Assembly (NCBI GenBank): GCA_035647175.1 | Contig: DASRNX010000136.1 | Span: 1-24,325, forward strand | Origin: UBA3941 sp035647175 | GTDB lineage: Bacteria; Bacillota; Clostridia; Caldicoprobacterales; UBA3941 | Length of the DNA stretch: 24,325 nucleotides | Direction of reading: 5' to 3' | Shown here: piece after piece, positions 8,103 through 15,474 of the stretch | Layout: the number at the start of each line of letters is the position of its first letter | Numbering within the stretch: position 1 is the stretch's first letter | Program-made: the position numbers and the translations under genes | Notes under the pieces: model-generated | What the model was told of the DNA's origin: nothing | Databases searched by the model: none | The model's input: the letters and a program-made list of their open reading frames with translations, nothing else

Positions 8103-9082
8103 GCAGGACCTTTGAAATCACGAAATACAATGAAGATTTTTTGATAGATCTATTGGAAAATATGATTTTGATACGCAGATTTGAAGAAAAGGCGGGACAG
8201 ATGTACGGTCTCCAAAAGATAGGTGGGTTCTGTCACCTCTATATAGGTCAGGAGGCGGTGGCTGTAGGCTCCATAGCTGCCCTGGACTTAGCCAAGGATT
8301 ATGTGTTAACCACCTACAGGGACCATGGGCATGCCCTGGCCTGCGGTATGGAACCTGGGGTCTTGATGGCCGAACTCTACGGAAAGAAGACGGGCTGCTC
8401 CAAGGGAAAAGGGGGATCAATGCATCTCTTTGATGTTGAAAATCATATGTACGGTGGACATGGAATCGTTGGATCCCACATACCCTTGGCGACCGGTGTA
8501 GCGTTGAAGATAAAATATAAGGAAGATGACGGTGTCGTAGCCTGCTATTTCGGGGACGGGGCTATCCACCAGGGCAGCTTTCACGAGAGCCTTAACATGG
8601 CCAGAATTTGGGACCTTCCCATTGTATTCATATGCGAAAATAATCAATACGGTATGGGCACCAACTACGAAAGAATTTCTTCGGTCCATGATTTTTATAA
8701 GATGGGGGATTCCTATGGGATTCCCGGTAAGCAAGTTGACGGTATGAATGTATTAGAGGTCTATGAAGAGATGTTACAGGCCGCTAAAACCGCACGGGAA
8801 TCAGGGTTGCCGAGCTTTTTAGAGATTAAGACTTATAGGTACAGGGGCCATTCCATGAGCGACCCGGCAAAGTATAGGACCAGGGAAGAGTTGGATGAGT
8901 ATAGGCGTCAAGACCCCGTACTGCTGTTTAAGGACGCTTTGATAGAATACAATGTAATAACCGAAGAGGATTATAGGGAAATGGATAATAGATACAAGGA
9001 AGTAGCAAACAGAGCGACGGAATTTGCTGAAAACAGTGAAGAACCGGGGCTGGAAACCCTCTATGAGGATATCTTAGCCTAA
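8099..9082 (+). CDS. pdhA: Pyruvate dehydrogenase E1 component, alpha subunit
   Basis: A 327-residue subunit of the thiamine-diphosphate enzyme that decarboxylates pyruvate and acetylates the lipoyl group of E2. The ThDP/magnesium motif runs from GDG (152-154) to ENN (180-182). NNQYGMGT and the loop RGHSMSDPAKYRTREE (249 onward) are nearly those of mitochondrial and alphaproteobacterial PDH alpha chains, including the serine region that eukaryotic kinases target. This favours pyruvate over branched-chain acids or acetoin as substrate. Start ATG 8099 lies behind AGGGAGGG and overlaps the previous stop by four bases. E1 beta follows after 35 bases. Confidence 0.93.
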   Translation: MSRTFEITKYNEDFLIDLLENMILIRRFEEKAGQMYGLQKIGGFCHLYIGQEAVAVGSIAALDLAKDYVLTTYRDHGHALACGMEPGVLMAELYGKKTGCSKGKGGSMHLFDVENHMYGGHGIVGSHIPLATGVALKIKYKEDDGVVACYFGDGAIHQGSFHESLNMARIWDLPIVFICENNQYGMGTNYERISSVHDFYKMGDSYGIPGKQVDGMNVLEVYEEMLQAAKTARESGLPSFLEIKTYRYRGHSMSDPAKYRTREELDEYRRQDPVLLFKDALIEYNVITEEDYREMDNRYKEVANRATEFAENSEEPGLETLYEDILA

Positions 9083-9117
9083 AGATACTAAAATGGTTGA
9101 TAGAGGAGGATGTTAGG

Positions 9118-10098
9118 ATGCCTATCATTACCTATCGTGATGCCTTAAGGGATGCCATGGATGAGGAGATGGCAAGGGACGAGAATGTTATTTTATTAGG
9201 TGAGGAAGTAGCCGAATATAACGGGGCATATAAGGTTAGCCAGGGGTTATGGGATAAATACGGGTCTAAAAGGGTCATAGATACGCCCATCACCGAGGAA
9301 GGTTTTACAGGCGTCGGGATTGGGGCGGCCATGGCGGGGCTTAGGCCCATAGTGGAATGGATGACCCTAAACTTTTCTATATTGGCGTTGGATCAAGTTA
9401 TCAACAATGCCGCCAAGATGCGGTATATGTCAGGTGGTCAGTTCAAGGTACCTATAGTATTTAGGGGGCCCAACGGACCCGCGGAATATCTTGCGGCTCA
9501 GCATTCCCAGGCCCTTCAAACCCTTTATGTCCACATACCCGGGCTCAAAGTAGTAGCCCCCGCCACCCCCTACGATGCCAAGGGCCTGCTAAAATCCGCC
9601 ATTAGAGATGATAATCCCGTAATATTTTTAGAGGGCGAACTTATGTATCAATGGAAAGGGGAGGTTCCCGAGGGAGAATATCTGGTACCAATAGGAAAAG
9701 CGGATATAAAGAGGAAGGGCCAAGATGTAACAATAATTACCTATTCGAAGCCCTTAAGGATTGTGGAAGAGGCCGCCATGGAGCTGGCCAATCAGGGGAT
9801 TGAAGCCGAAATAGTGGATCTTAGATCCTTAAGACCCATAGATGAGGAAACCATCTATCGATCCGTTAAGAAGACCAACAGATGCGTTGTGGTGGATGAA
9901 TCTTGGCCAATGGTCAGCGTAGCTTCCCATGTGGGTTGGATGGTATCCAGGAACTGCTTTGACGATTTGGATGCGCCCGTAGAGCTGGTAACCGGCGAGG
10001 ATGTGCCCATGCCTTATAACCACAGGCTGGAATTAGCAGCCCAGCCTTCTGCAGGGAAGGTAGTTGATGCGGTGAAAAAGGTCTTGTATTTGTCGTGA
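9118..10098 (+). CDS. pdhB: Pyruvate dehydrogenase E1 component, beta subunit
   Basis: A 326-residue partner of E1 alpha in the alpha2beta2 decarboxylase. LLGEEVAEYNGAYKVSQGL, RVIDTPITEEGFTGVGIGAAMAGLRP and PIVFRGPNGP are hallmark segments, and EE in LLGEEV includes the residue that activates thiamine diphosphate. The C-terminal transketolase domain carries DLRSLRPID and VDESW. Start ATG 9118 is preferred over TTG 9097, because AGAGGAGG (9102-9109) sits 8 bases before it and inside the longer version. Sequence is close to the human beta chain. E2 follows after 19 bases. Confidence 0.93.
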   Translation: MPIITYRDALRDAMDEEMARDENVILLGEEVAEYNGAYKVSQGLWDKYGSKRVIDTPITEEGFTGVGIGAAMAGLRPIVEWMTLNFSILALDQVINNAAKMRYMSGGQFKVPIVFRGPNGPAEYLAAQHSQALQTLYVHIPGLKVVAPATPYDAKGLLKSAIRDDNPVIFLEGELMYQWKGEVPEGEYLVPIGKADIKRKGQDVTIITYSKPLRIVEEAAMELANQGIEAEIVDLRSLRPIDEETIYRSVKKTNRCVVVDESWPMVSVASHVGWMVSRNCFDDLDAPVELVTGEDVPMPYNHRLELAAQPSAGKVVDAVKKVLYLS

Positions 10099-10117
10099 AA
10101 AGAACAGGAGGGATATT

Positions 10118-11353
10118 ATGGCTGAGAAGGTATTGATGATTGCCCTATCCCCTACAATGGAAACAGGGCTCATTTCAAAGTGGGAAAAGAAAGAGGGGGA
10201 AAGGGTAGAATCGGGGGATCTTTTATGTCAGGTTGAGACAGATAAGGCTACCATGGACTACGAATCAATACAGGAGGGCACCCTGCTTAAAATATTGGTG
10301 CGCGAGGGGGAACAAGCGGGCATTGGCTCCCCTATTGCGATTATAGGCGAGACGGGGGAAGATATAGCCGAGATATTGGCTGAAATTGAAGCGGAGACCA
10401 AGGATTCGCCAAGTGATGGGACAGAGGAGGTTAAAGAAGAGGTTGCCGCGACTCCCGCAATAGAAGAGGCAGAAGAATACACCGGCGACAGGATCATAGC
10501 ATCCCCGTTGGCCCGTAGGATGGCTGAGCATCAGGGTATTGATTTGACCTATATTCAAGGCAGCGGACCCAGAGGCAGGATCATTAAGCGGGATATACTG
10601 GAAGCTGCATCCCAGCCTCAAATGCCCGGGACTCCTACACCAAAATCTATCCCCAGGATTTTACCGACTGCCGCGGATGAAGTCGTACCGGTATCCATTA
10701 AACGCAAAATTATTGCAGACAGGCTGGCGGAATCCAAATACTCTGCGCCCCATTATTATTTAAAATTGAGGGTTGCAAGCGATGGTTTTATGAAAGCCCG
10801 AAAAATGCTCAACGATACCCTCAGCGAAAGGATATCGGTCAACGCTTTTATAATTAAGTTCGTCGCCGAGGCCATAAAAAGGCATCCGGTTATTAACTCT
10901 ACATGGCAGGGTGAAACGATTTTGGGACATGGCAGCATTGATATTGGTTTGGCTGTTGCACAAACCGACGGTCTCATTACCCCGGTGGTAAGGGACTGTG
11001 GGAATAAGGGGATAATAGAGATAGATAAAGAATTGAGGGATCTCATCCATAAAGCCCTTAACAACCAGCTTACGCCGCCGGAGTATTCCGGGGCTACCTT
11101 TACCGTAAGCAATCTGGGAAATTACGGAATCGAAGAGTTTACTGCCATAATCAACCCACCCGGTTCGGCAATATTGGCCATTGGCAAGATGGGAAAAGAA
11201 CCTGTGGTGGTAGACGGGGATAGGATAGAGGTGCAATCTCTGATGGCTTTGACCCTATCATGTGATCATCGGGTTATAGACGGTGCCGTCGGTGCGGCTT
11301 TCCTAAAGGATTTGAAGGATATAATGGAGAATCCAATAAGGGTACTATACTAA
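10118..11353 (+). CDS. pdhC: Dihydrolipoamide acetyltransferase (E2)
   Basis: A 411-residue core subunit of the PDH complex, passing the acetyl group to CoA. It has one N-terminal lipoyl domain with lipoyl lysine K43 (ETDKATMD), an acidic linker at about 90-125, a subunit-binding domain (ASPLARRMAEHQGIDL ... GPRGRI) at about 128-162, and a catalytic domain ending in DHRVIDG (383-389) with catalytic H384. LSPTMETG and SNLGNYGIEEFTAIINPPG resemble the mitochondrial-type E2. ATG 10118 follows CAGGAGGG. E3 lies 184 bases downstream. Confidence 0.94.
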   Translation: MAEKVLMIALSPTMETGLISKWEKKEGERVESGDLLCQVETDKATMDYESIQEGTLLKILVREGEQAGIGSPIAIIGETGEDIAEILAEIEAETKDSPSDGTEEVKEEVAATPAIEEAEEYTGDRIIASPLARRMAEHQGIDLTYIQGSGPRGRIIKRDILEAASQPQMPGTPTPKSIPRILPTAADEVVPVSIKRKIIADRLAESKYSAPHYYLKLRVASDGFMKARKMLNDTLSERISVNAFIIKFVAEAIKRHPVINSTWQGETILGHGSIDIGLAVAQTDGLITPVVRDCGNKGIIEIDKELRDLIHKALNNQLTPPEYSGATFTVSNLGNYGIEEFTAIINPPGSAILAIGKMGKEPVVVDGDRIEVQSLMALTLSCDHRVIDGAVGAAFLKDLKDIMENPIRVLY

Positions 11354-11371
11354 TGCAAAGAGCCTTAAAAT

Positions 11372-11421
11372 CCGCTTTTTAAGCGGCAGGATAAGTTCCC
11401 GGTTTTCCCAAAACCCGGGAT
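11372..11421 (+). other. Two consecutive hairpins after E2
   Basis: CCGCTT (11372-11377) pairs with AAGCGG (11381-11386) around TTT. Next, CCCGGTTTT and AAAACCCGGG (within 11398-11421) form a second stem with one bulged C. Neither is followed by a run of T, so they do not look like a standard terminator. They could protect the upstream mRNA end or set E3 expression. Confidence 0.45.
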
Positions 11422-11434
11422 GTGACAAAACGTT

Positions 11435-11500
11435 TAATAGCCGTTATGGATATGCCCAATCGATAGTGGATTGAATTTTGGGCTTTAATCAAGGCTATTG
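11435..11500 (+). repeat. Nested imperfect inverted repeat before lpdA
   Basis: AATAGCC (11436-11442) pairs with GGCTATT (11493-11499), and inside it GCCCAA (11454-11459) pairs with TTGGGC (11478-11483). The two stems are nested and separated by unpaired stretches, giving a two-stem structure of about 65 bases that ends 37 bases before the E3 start. It could be a structured 5' leader or a small repeat element. Confidence 0.42.
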
Positions 11501-11537
11501 GGATATTTATAAAAATATCTAAAGGGGATAGGATTAT

Positions 11538-12932
11538 ATGGATACGAAATTTGATTATGATATATTGATAATTGGTTCGGGACCCGGCGGTTACGTAGCC
11601 GCTATCCGTGCCTCCCAGCTGGGGCTTAAGACCGCCGTGATAGAGAGGGATAAGCCCGGTGGGGTATGTTTGAATGTCGGATGTATTCCGTCCAAGGCCT
11701 TGATAAACCAGGCAGGAATCTATCAAAACAGGGCCCAGCTGATGAATATGGGGATTAAGTTGGACGAATCCGGATTTGATTATGGCAAGGTATTTAAAAA
11801 GTCCAGAAAGGCGGCCAATACCCTGGCCAGGGGGGTCGAATACCTCCTCAAAAAGAATGGGGTTGAACTCATTATGGGAGAGGGTTTTATCGAATCTCCC
11901 AATCGAGTGGCGGTAGGGGACAGGAGCTTATTGGCTAAAAACATAATAATTGCTACCGGTTCCAGCCCCAGACAAATACCCGGCTTTCCCGTAGATGAAG
12001 TGAAGGTCTTATCGTCCACAGGGGCGCTTATGCTGGAGGAATTACCGAAGGATATAGTTATCTTAGGCGCGGGGGCTATAGGCATGGAATTTGCCTATAT
12101 CTTGAATTCTTTTGGTGTAGAGGTACATGTGGTTGAAATGATGGACAGCATATTGCCGTTGGAGGATAAGGAGACAGTGGAGGTTTTGCGAAGGACCCTT
12201 CGAAAGACCGGCATAAAATTTTATACCTCTACTAAGGCCCTATCCATGGAAGAAAAGGATAACGGGAGAATCCTCGTTGCATTGGAAGATGCCAAGGGCA
12301 ATGTAACGGAAAGGGAGGCAGAAAAGATCCTGGTAGCTGTGGGCAGAAAACCCAATACCCACGGAATAGGTCTTGAAAACTTAGGTATAGAAACGGTTAG
12401 AGACTTCGTTCCCGTCGGAGATTATTACCAAACCAAGGTTCAGGGGGTATTCGCCATCGGTGATGTCGTGGATTCTCCGCTACTGGCCCATGTAGCCTCC
12501 AAGGAAGGTGAGATAGCAGCGGAGTTTATCGCCGGGCATAAGCCCGAGCCGAGAATTGACTTAAACGCCGTTCCCAGCGCTGTCTATTGTGAGCCTCAGA
12601 TAGCCAGCTTTGGATTTACCGAGGACAGGGCAAAAAATGAAGATATACCCTATGAGAAGGCTGTCTTTCCTTACAGGGGCGCAGGAAAATCAGTAGCTAT
12701 AGAAAGATCCGAGGGAATGGTAAAGATCCTCTATGATCCTGTTACCCATGAACTTTTGGGCGGCCATATAGTCGGGGCAGAGGCCACAGAGCTGATCCAT
12801 GAGCTGTTATTGGCTAAATGGGGAGAGATGCTGCCCGAGGATATAGCAGGCATGATACACGCGCATCCGACCCTGGCCGAGGCAGTGATGGAGACAGCCC
12901 GCAGCGCAGAGGGCTGGGCTATCCATATGTAA
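11538..12932 (+). CDS. lpdA: Dihydrolipoamide dehydrogenase (E3)
   Basis: A 464-residue FAD enzyme that reoxidises the dihydrolipoyl group of E2 with NAD+. The FAD-binding GSGPGG is at 13-18, and the redox disulfide C44/C49 lies in GGVCLNVGCIPSK. GAGAIGMEFA is the NAD-binding Rossmann motif, IGDV closes the FAD site, and HPTLAE (about 443-448) holds the catalytic histidine. No extra lipoyl domain is fused to the N-terminus. ATG 11538 follows AAAGGGGATAGG. It may also serve other 2-oxoacid or glycine-cleavage complexes. No terminator is obvious after it. Confidence 0.95.
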   Translation: MDTKFDYDILIIGSGPGGYVAAIRASQLGLKTAVIERDKPGGVCLNVGCIPSKALINQAGIYQNRAQLMNMGIKLDESGFDYGKVFKKSRKAANTLARGVEYLLKKNGVELIMGEGFIESPNRVAVGDRSLLAKNIIIATGSSPRQIPGFPVDEVKVLSSTGALMLEELPKDIVILGAGAIGMEFAYILNSFGVEVHVVEMMDSILPLEDKETVEVLRRTLRKTGIKFYTSTKALSMEEKDNGRILVALEDAKGNVTEREAEKILVAVGRKPNTHGIGLENLGIETVRDFVPVGDYYQTKVQGVFAIGDVVDSPLLAHVASKEGEIAAEFIAGHKPEPRIDLNAVPSAVYCEPQIASFGFTEDRAKNEDIPYEKAVFPYRGAGKSVAIERSEGMVKILYDPVTHELLGGHIVGAEATELIHELLLAKWGEMLPEDIAGMIHAHPTLAEAVMETARSAEGWAIHM

Positions 12933-13010
12933 CGAACAGCGAAAACTAAAATTCCGCCATTATGTTTACGTGCACTTAACATGCTGTGCCGATTTGTCAT
13001 ATTGTTGTCT

Positions 13011-13109
13011 GTAGGTAAGCAACTAGAGCTATAGGTTATCATCATGAAACTGTATATACCCATTGGGATTATCATGCCGATAAATTTAGTTTCCGTAATG
13101 TTTATCTTC
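13011..13109 (+). repeat. Dispersed ~100-base intergenic repeat, copy C
   Basis: 99 bases that align over their whole length, with one 2-base gap, to the reverse complement of 21357-21457. About 72 of 99 positions match by hand count, including identical blocks TTATCATCATGAA, ATGCCG and AAATTTAGTTTCC. Ends are GTAGGTAAGCAA and TTTATCTTC, a decayed form of the perfect inverted ends in copy A. It contains the start of a 40-codon ORF (ATG 13044). Confidence 0.75.
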
Positions 13110-13373
13110 AATAAAGGCAATGAATCATTGAAAAGCGGCCGGTACAGCTCGTTAACCCTAACGTAATAAATATTGCGGAATTTTTATATTCCCGACAATT
13201 TACGGACTGCAGATAATAAGAATCCCAAAACAAAGGAAGTATATTTTTTATTTGAAGAATTATAGGAAAATCATATTGTGAAAGGGCTCGGGACTCAAGT
13301 GAATGGAATATTATTCTCCAAAATTAGATTAAGTACCCCAAAAGAAAAGCAGAGTAGACAAGATATCATTTTT

Positions 13374-13397
13374 AGGATATTATACTGATAATATCCT
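13374..13397 (+). repeat. Perfect 10-bp inverted repeat
   Basis: AGGATATTAT (13374-13383) and ATAATATCCT (13388-13397) are perfect inverted repeats around ACTG. Only TTTC follows, so a terminator is doubtful. A regulator-binding site or the apical stem of a structured RNA would also fit. Confidence 0.55.
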
Positions 13398-13576
13398 TTC
13401 GGTATTGTCAAAGCAAAGATCGGCCACTTGAGTTTTAAATATGGGCTCCATTTAAGTTTGGCAGGGGACTATATAAATATTGCTTTTGAACCAAGACCAT
13501 TATTCAATTGACACACTATTACAGATAAAGAGGATTTGCTCGGCTTACACCATTATATTTGGGGGATAGGGAATAG

Positions 13577-13843
13577 ATGATAGAGAGGGAATTCGCAATA
13601 AAAGATGATATGGGCTTACATGCCGGATCGGCAGCGAAGTTCACCAGAATTGCGGGCAGGTATAAATCGGAGATAAGGGTTATCAAGGGTAACAAGACCG
13701 GTAACGGCAAGAGTCTTCTGTCGATTTTAGCCCTGGGCATTTTTGGGGACACAAAGTTCGTCGTTAAAATAGTAGGGCCTGATAAAATTGAGGCTATGTA
13801 TGACCTTACTCGATTAATAGAGAACGATTTTATATTGGACTGA
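13577..13843 (+). CDS. HPr-like phosphocarrier domain protein with altered active site
   Basis: An 88-residue protein with the HPr fold and numbering. Histidine 15 (GLHAGSA) is the residue that HPr phosphorylates, and serine 46 (NGKSLLSILALGI) is the regulatory site. The usual ARPA after His15 is AGSA here: R17 is glycine and P18 is serine. R17 is important for phosphotransfer in HPr, so sugar transport activity is doubtful and a regulatory or Crh-like role is possible. ATG 13577 follows GGGGGATAGGG. It is followed 38 bases later by DNA polymerase IV. No PTS enzyme gene is in the window. Confidence 0.8.
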   Translation: MIEREFAIKDDMGLHAGSAAKFTRIAGRYKSEIRVIKGNKTGNGKSLLSILALGIFGDTKFVVKIVGPDKIEAMYDLTRLIENDFILD

Positions 13844-13881
13844 TGAGGTCCATGGATAGAAATTTATTATGAGGGATAAAA

Positions 13882-14931
13882 GTGACGGAACTGGGTATTA
13901 TCCACGTGGATATGGATGCTTTCTACGCTTCTGTGGAGCAAAGGGACCATCCGGAATTTAGAAATAAGCCTGTAGTAGTGGGAGGAGACCCCAAAGGAAG
14001 GGGAGTAGTAAGCACTGCATCCTACGAGGCGAGAAGATTTGGGGTTCATTCAGCCATGCCATGCAGGCAAGCAGCGGAACTATGTCCAAATATTATTTTT
14101 TTACCTGTGGACATGGAAAAGTACAAGAGAGTTTCGAAAAAGATTCATTCAATCTTTAGGATCTATACCCCAACCATCGAACCTATATCCATTGACGAAG
14201 CATTTTTGCAGGTTGACGGGGGAGACCCGGTGGACATAGGGAAAGAGATTAAGGGAGATATATATAAAAGACTTCATCTCACCGCCTCAGTCGGTGTTTC
14301 TTATAACAAGTTCATCGCCAAGATGGCATCGGACATGGAAAAGCCCGATGGATTTACTGTTATTACCCGAGAAGAGGCCAGAAAAATATTGCCCGGGTTA
14401 CCCATAAGGAAGATATGGGGAGTAGGAGAAAAAACAGAAAAGGATTTAAATAATATCGGAATCTTTACTGTAAACGACTTACTGCAATACGACCATGAAT
14501 TTCTCCTTAGGAGCTGGGGGAGAAGGGCCTATGAGCTCATACAATTATGTCGGGGAATAGACCATAGCATGGTTCAGATAGATCAGGAAACAAAAAGTAT
14601 GGGCGAGGAAACAACCCTTGAGGGGGATACCAGGGATCTGGATGTCTTAAAGGGAATCCTAGGAGATTTTTCTATGGAGTTGGGTAACAGGATGGCCGGC
14701 AGGGGTATAAAATGTCGTACCATTACAATAAAAGTAAAGTATAATGACTTTAAGTCCATAACTAGGAGTATAACCCTGGCCGTTGCTACGGATTCTTCCC
14801 ATATTATTCTTCAACACTCCCGGGACATGTTGGCTAATCGGGTATCACTTTCAAAACCCGTCAGACTCATAGGGGTGCAGGTCTCAAACTTGGTTTACCC
14901 CGATGAACCGGTTCAAATTTCCTTCATATAG
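13882..14931 (+). CDS. dinB: DNA polymerase IV (Y family)
   Basis: A 349-residue translesion polymerase. D10 in HVDMD and D105/E106 in SIDEAF are the metal-binding catalytic residues, and Y15 is at the steric-gate position. YNKFIAKMASDMEKP is a family signature, followed by the helix-hairpin-helix segment GLPIRKIWGVGEKTEKDL and the little-finger domain. The C-terminus QISFI resembles the QLSLF sliding-clamp motif. It starts at GTG 13882 behind GAGGGA. It is probably co-transcribed with the HPr-like gene. No LexA-type GAAC-N4-GTTC box was seen upstream. Confidence 0.94.
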   Translation: MTELGIIHVDMDAFYASVEQRDHPEFRNKPVVVGGDPKGRGVVSTASYEARRFGVHSAMPCRQAAELCPNIIFLPVDMEKYKRVSKKIHSIFRIYTPTIEPISIDEAFLQVDGGDPVDIGKEIKGDIYKRLHLTASVGVSYNKFIAKMASDMEKPDGFTVITREEARKILPGLPIRKIWGVGEKTEKDLNNIGIFTVNDLLQYDHEFLLRSWGRRAYELIQLCRGIDHSMVQIDQETKSMGEETTLEGDTRDLDVLKGILGDFSMELGNRMAGRGIKCRTITIKVKYNDFKSITRSITLAVATDSSHIILQHSRDMLANRVSLSKPVRLIGVQVSNLVYPDEPVQISFI

Positions 14932-14952
14932 CGTTCCCATCGTTGATTTGCC

Positions 14953-15000
14953 CCTATATCTGAATAAAAAACCCTTTAAAGGAAAGTATTCATATATAGG
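14953..15000 (+). repeat. 14-bp inverted repeat just before the gene at 15021
   Basis: CCTATATCTGAATA (14953-14966) and TATTCATATATAGG (14987-15000) pair at 13 of 14 positions. The 20-base loop contains the palindrome CCTTTAAAGG. It ends about 7 bases before the ribosome site of the next gene and has no T run. An operator or an RNA hairpin controlling translation would both fit. Confidence 0.55.
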
Positions 15001-15020
15001 CAACAAAGAGGAGGGAACTT

Positions 15021-15284
15021 ATGGAAGCCGGTCTTATGATCAAGATCTATACACAGGAAGGGAATAAAAAACTCAACAAACAATATTTGGGGACGAAACG
15101 AGCCATTAGCCAAATTGCATACGAAAAAATGCAGGAATACATGCGCACCGCGGATGTGGGTTTGGGGTCAGATGAAAGGAATATATTGGAGATTCTGATA
15201 GCCAATAGTATGATGCAGAGCTTTTCTCTGGGTTATGGTATTGGTAAAGTGGAGGGTCTGACCAACAAGCAAATTCACTTGTAG
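15021..15284 (+). CDS. Small unknown protein (87 aa)
   Basis: I do not recognise this family. The protein is mixed and mostly helical, with a charged N-terminal half (TQEGNKKLNKQYLGTKRA) and a hydrophobic, glycine-containing C-terminal half (MMQSFSLGYGIGKVEG). No cysteine, signal peptide or clear membrane segment is present. ATG 15021 follows AAAGAGGAGGG, a strong site, which supports it as a real gene. A long hairpin ends just upstream. It lies between dinB and a signalling phosphatase but need not be linked to either. Confidence 0.68.
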   Translation: MEAGLMIKIYTQEGNKKLNKQYLGTKRAISQIAYEKMQEYMRTADVGLGSDERNILEILIANSMMQSFSLGYGIGKVEGLTNKQIHL

Positions 15285-15474
15285 CGGCCCAAGGAATTGA
15301 ATCAGAGAGAGCAGATGAACGAAGAAAATAAGAATAGTATTAGTCCCGCTCTTATGATATCATGTGATGGGGGAAATGATTAATATTTTGTTTGGGTACA
15401 ATCCTGCCGGAATGTAAATTTTATTTAAAAGACTTGCGCGGTATAATCAAGTATATGTTCACGAAGGGTGTTTT

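Larger units (their letters stand above)
12933..13576 (+). other. 644-base gene-free region with repeats
   Basis: No convincing gene. It holds copy C of the dispersed repeat (13011-13109), a CGTTA/TAACG hairpin at 13150-13163, a perfect 10-bp hairpin at 13374-13397, and a 9-bp inverted pair (13293-13301 with 13425-13433) that encloses it. A consensus TTGACA at 13508-13513 has no -10 partner at normal spacing. The short ORF 13044-13166 inside the repeat is discussed as a finding. Confidence 0.55.

Noticed and set aside
12731..13120. 129-codon frame on the - strand overlapping the end of lpdA
   Set aside because: Mostly opposite a well-supported gene; no family resemblance and no ribosome site noted.
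13508..13513. Consensus TTGACA as promoter for the HPr-like gene
   Set aside because: No -10-like hexamer at 16-18 bases downstream.
15315..15383. 22-codon ORF between the 87-residue gene and the phosphatase
   Set aside because: Very short, with a weak ribosome site and no recognisable content.
15442..15447. Consensus TATAAT before the MASE3-PP2C gene
   Set aside because: The base composition at the -35 distance is just T-rich (TTTTAT). Possible, but not supported enough to call.
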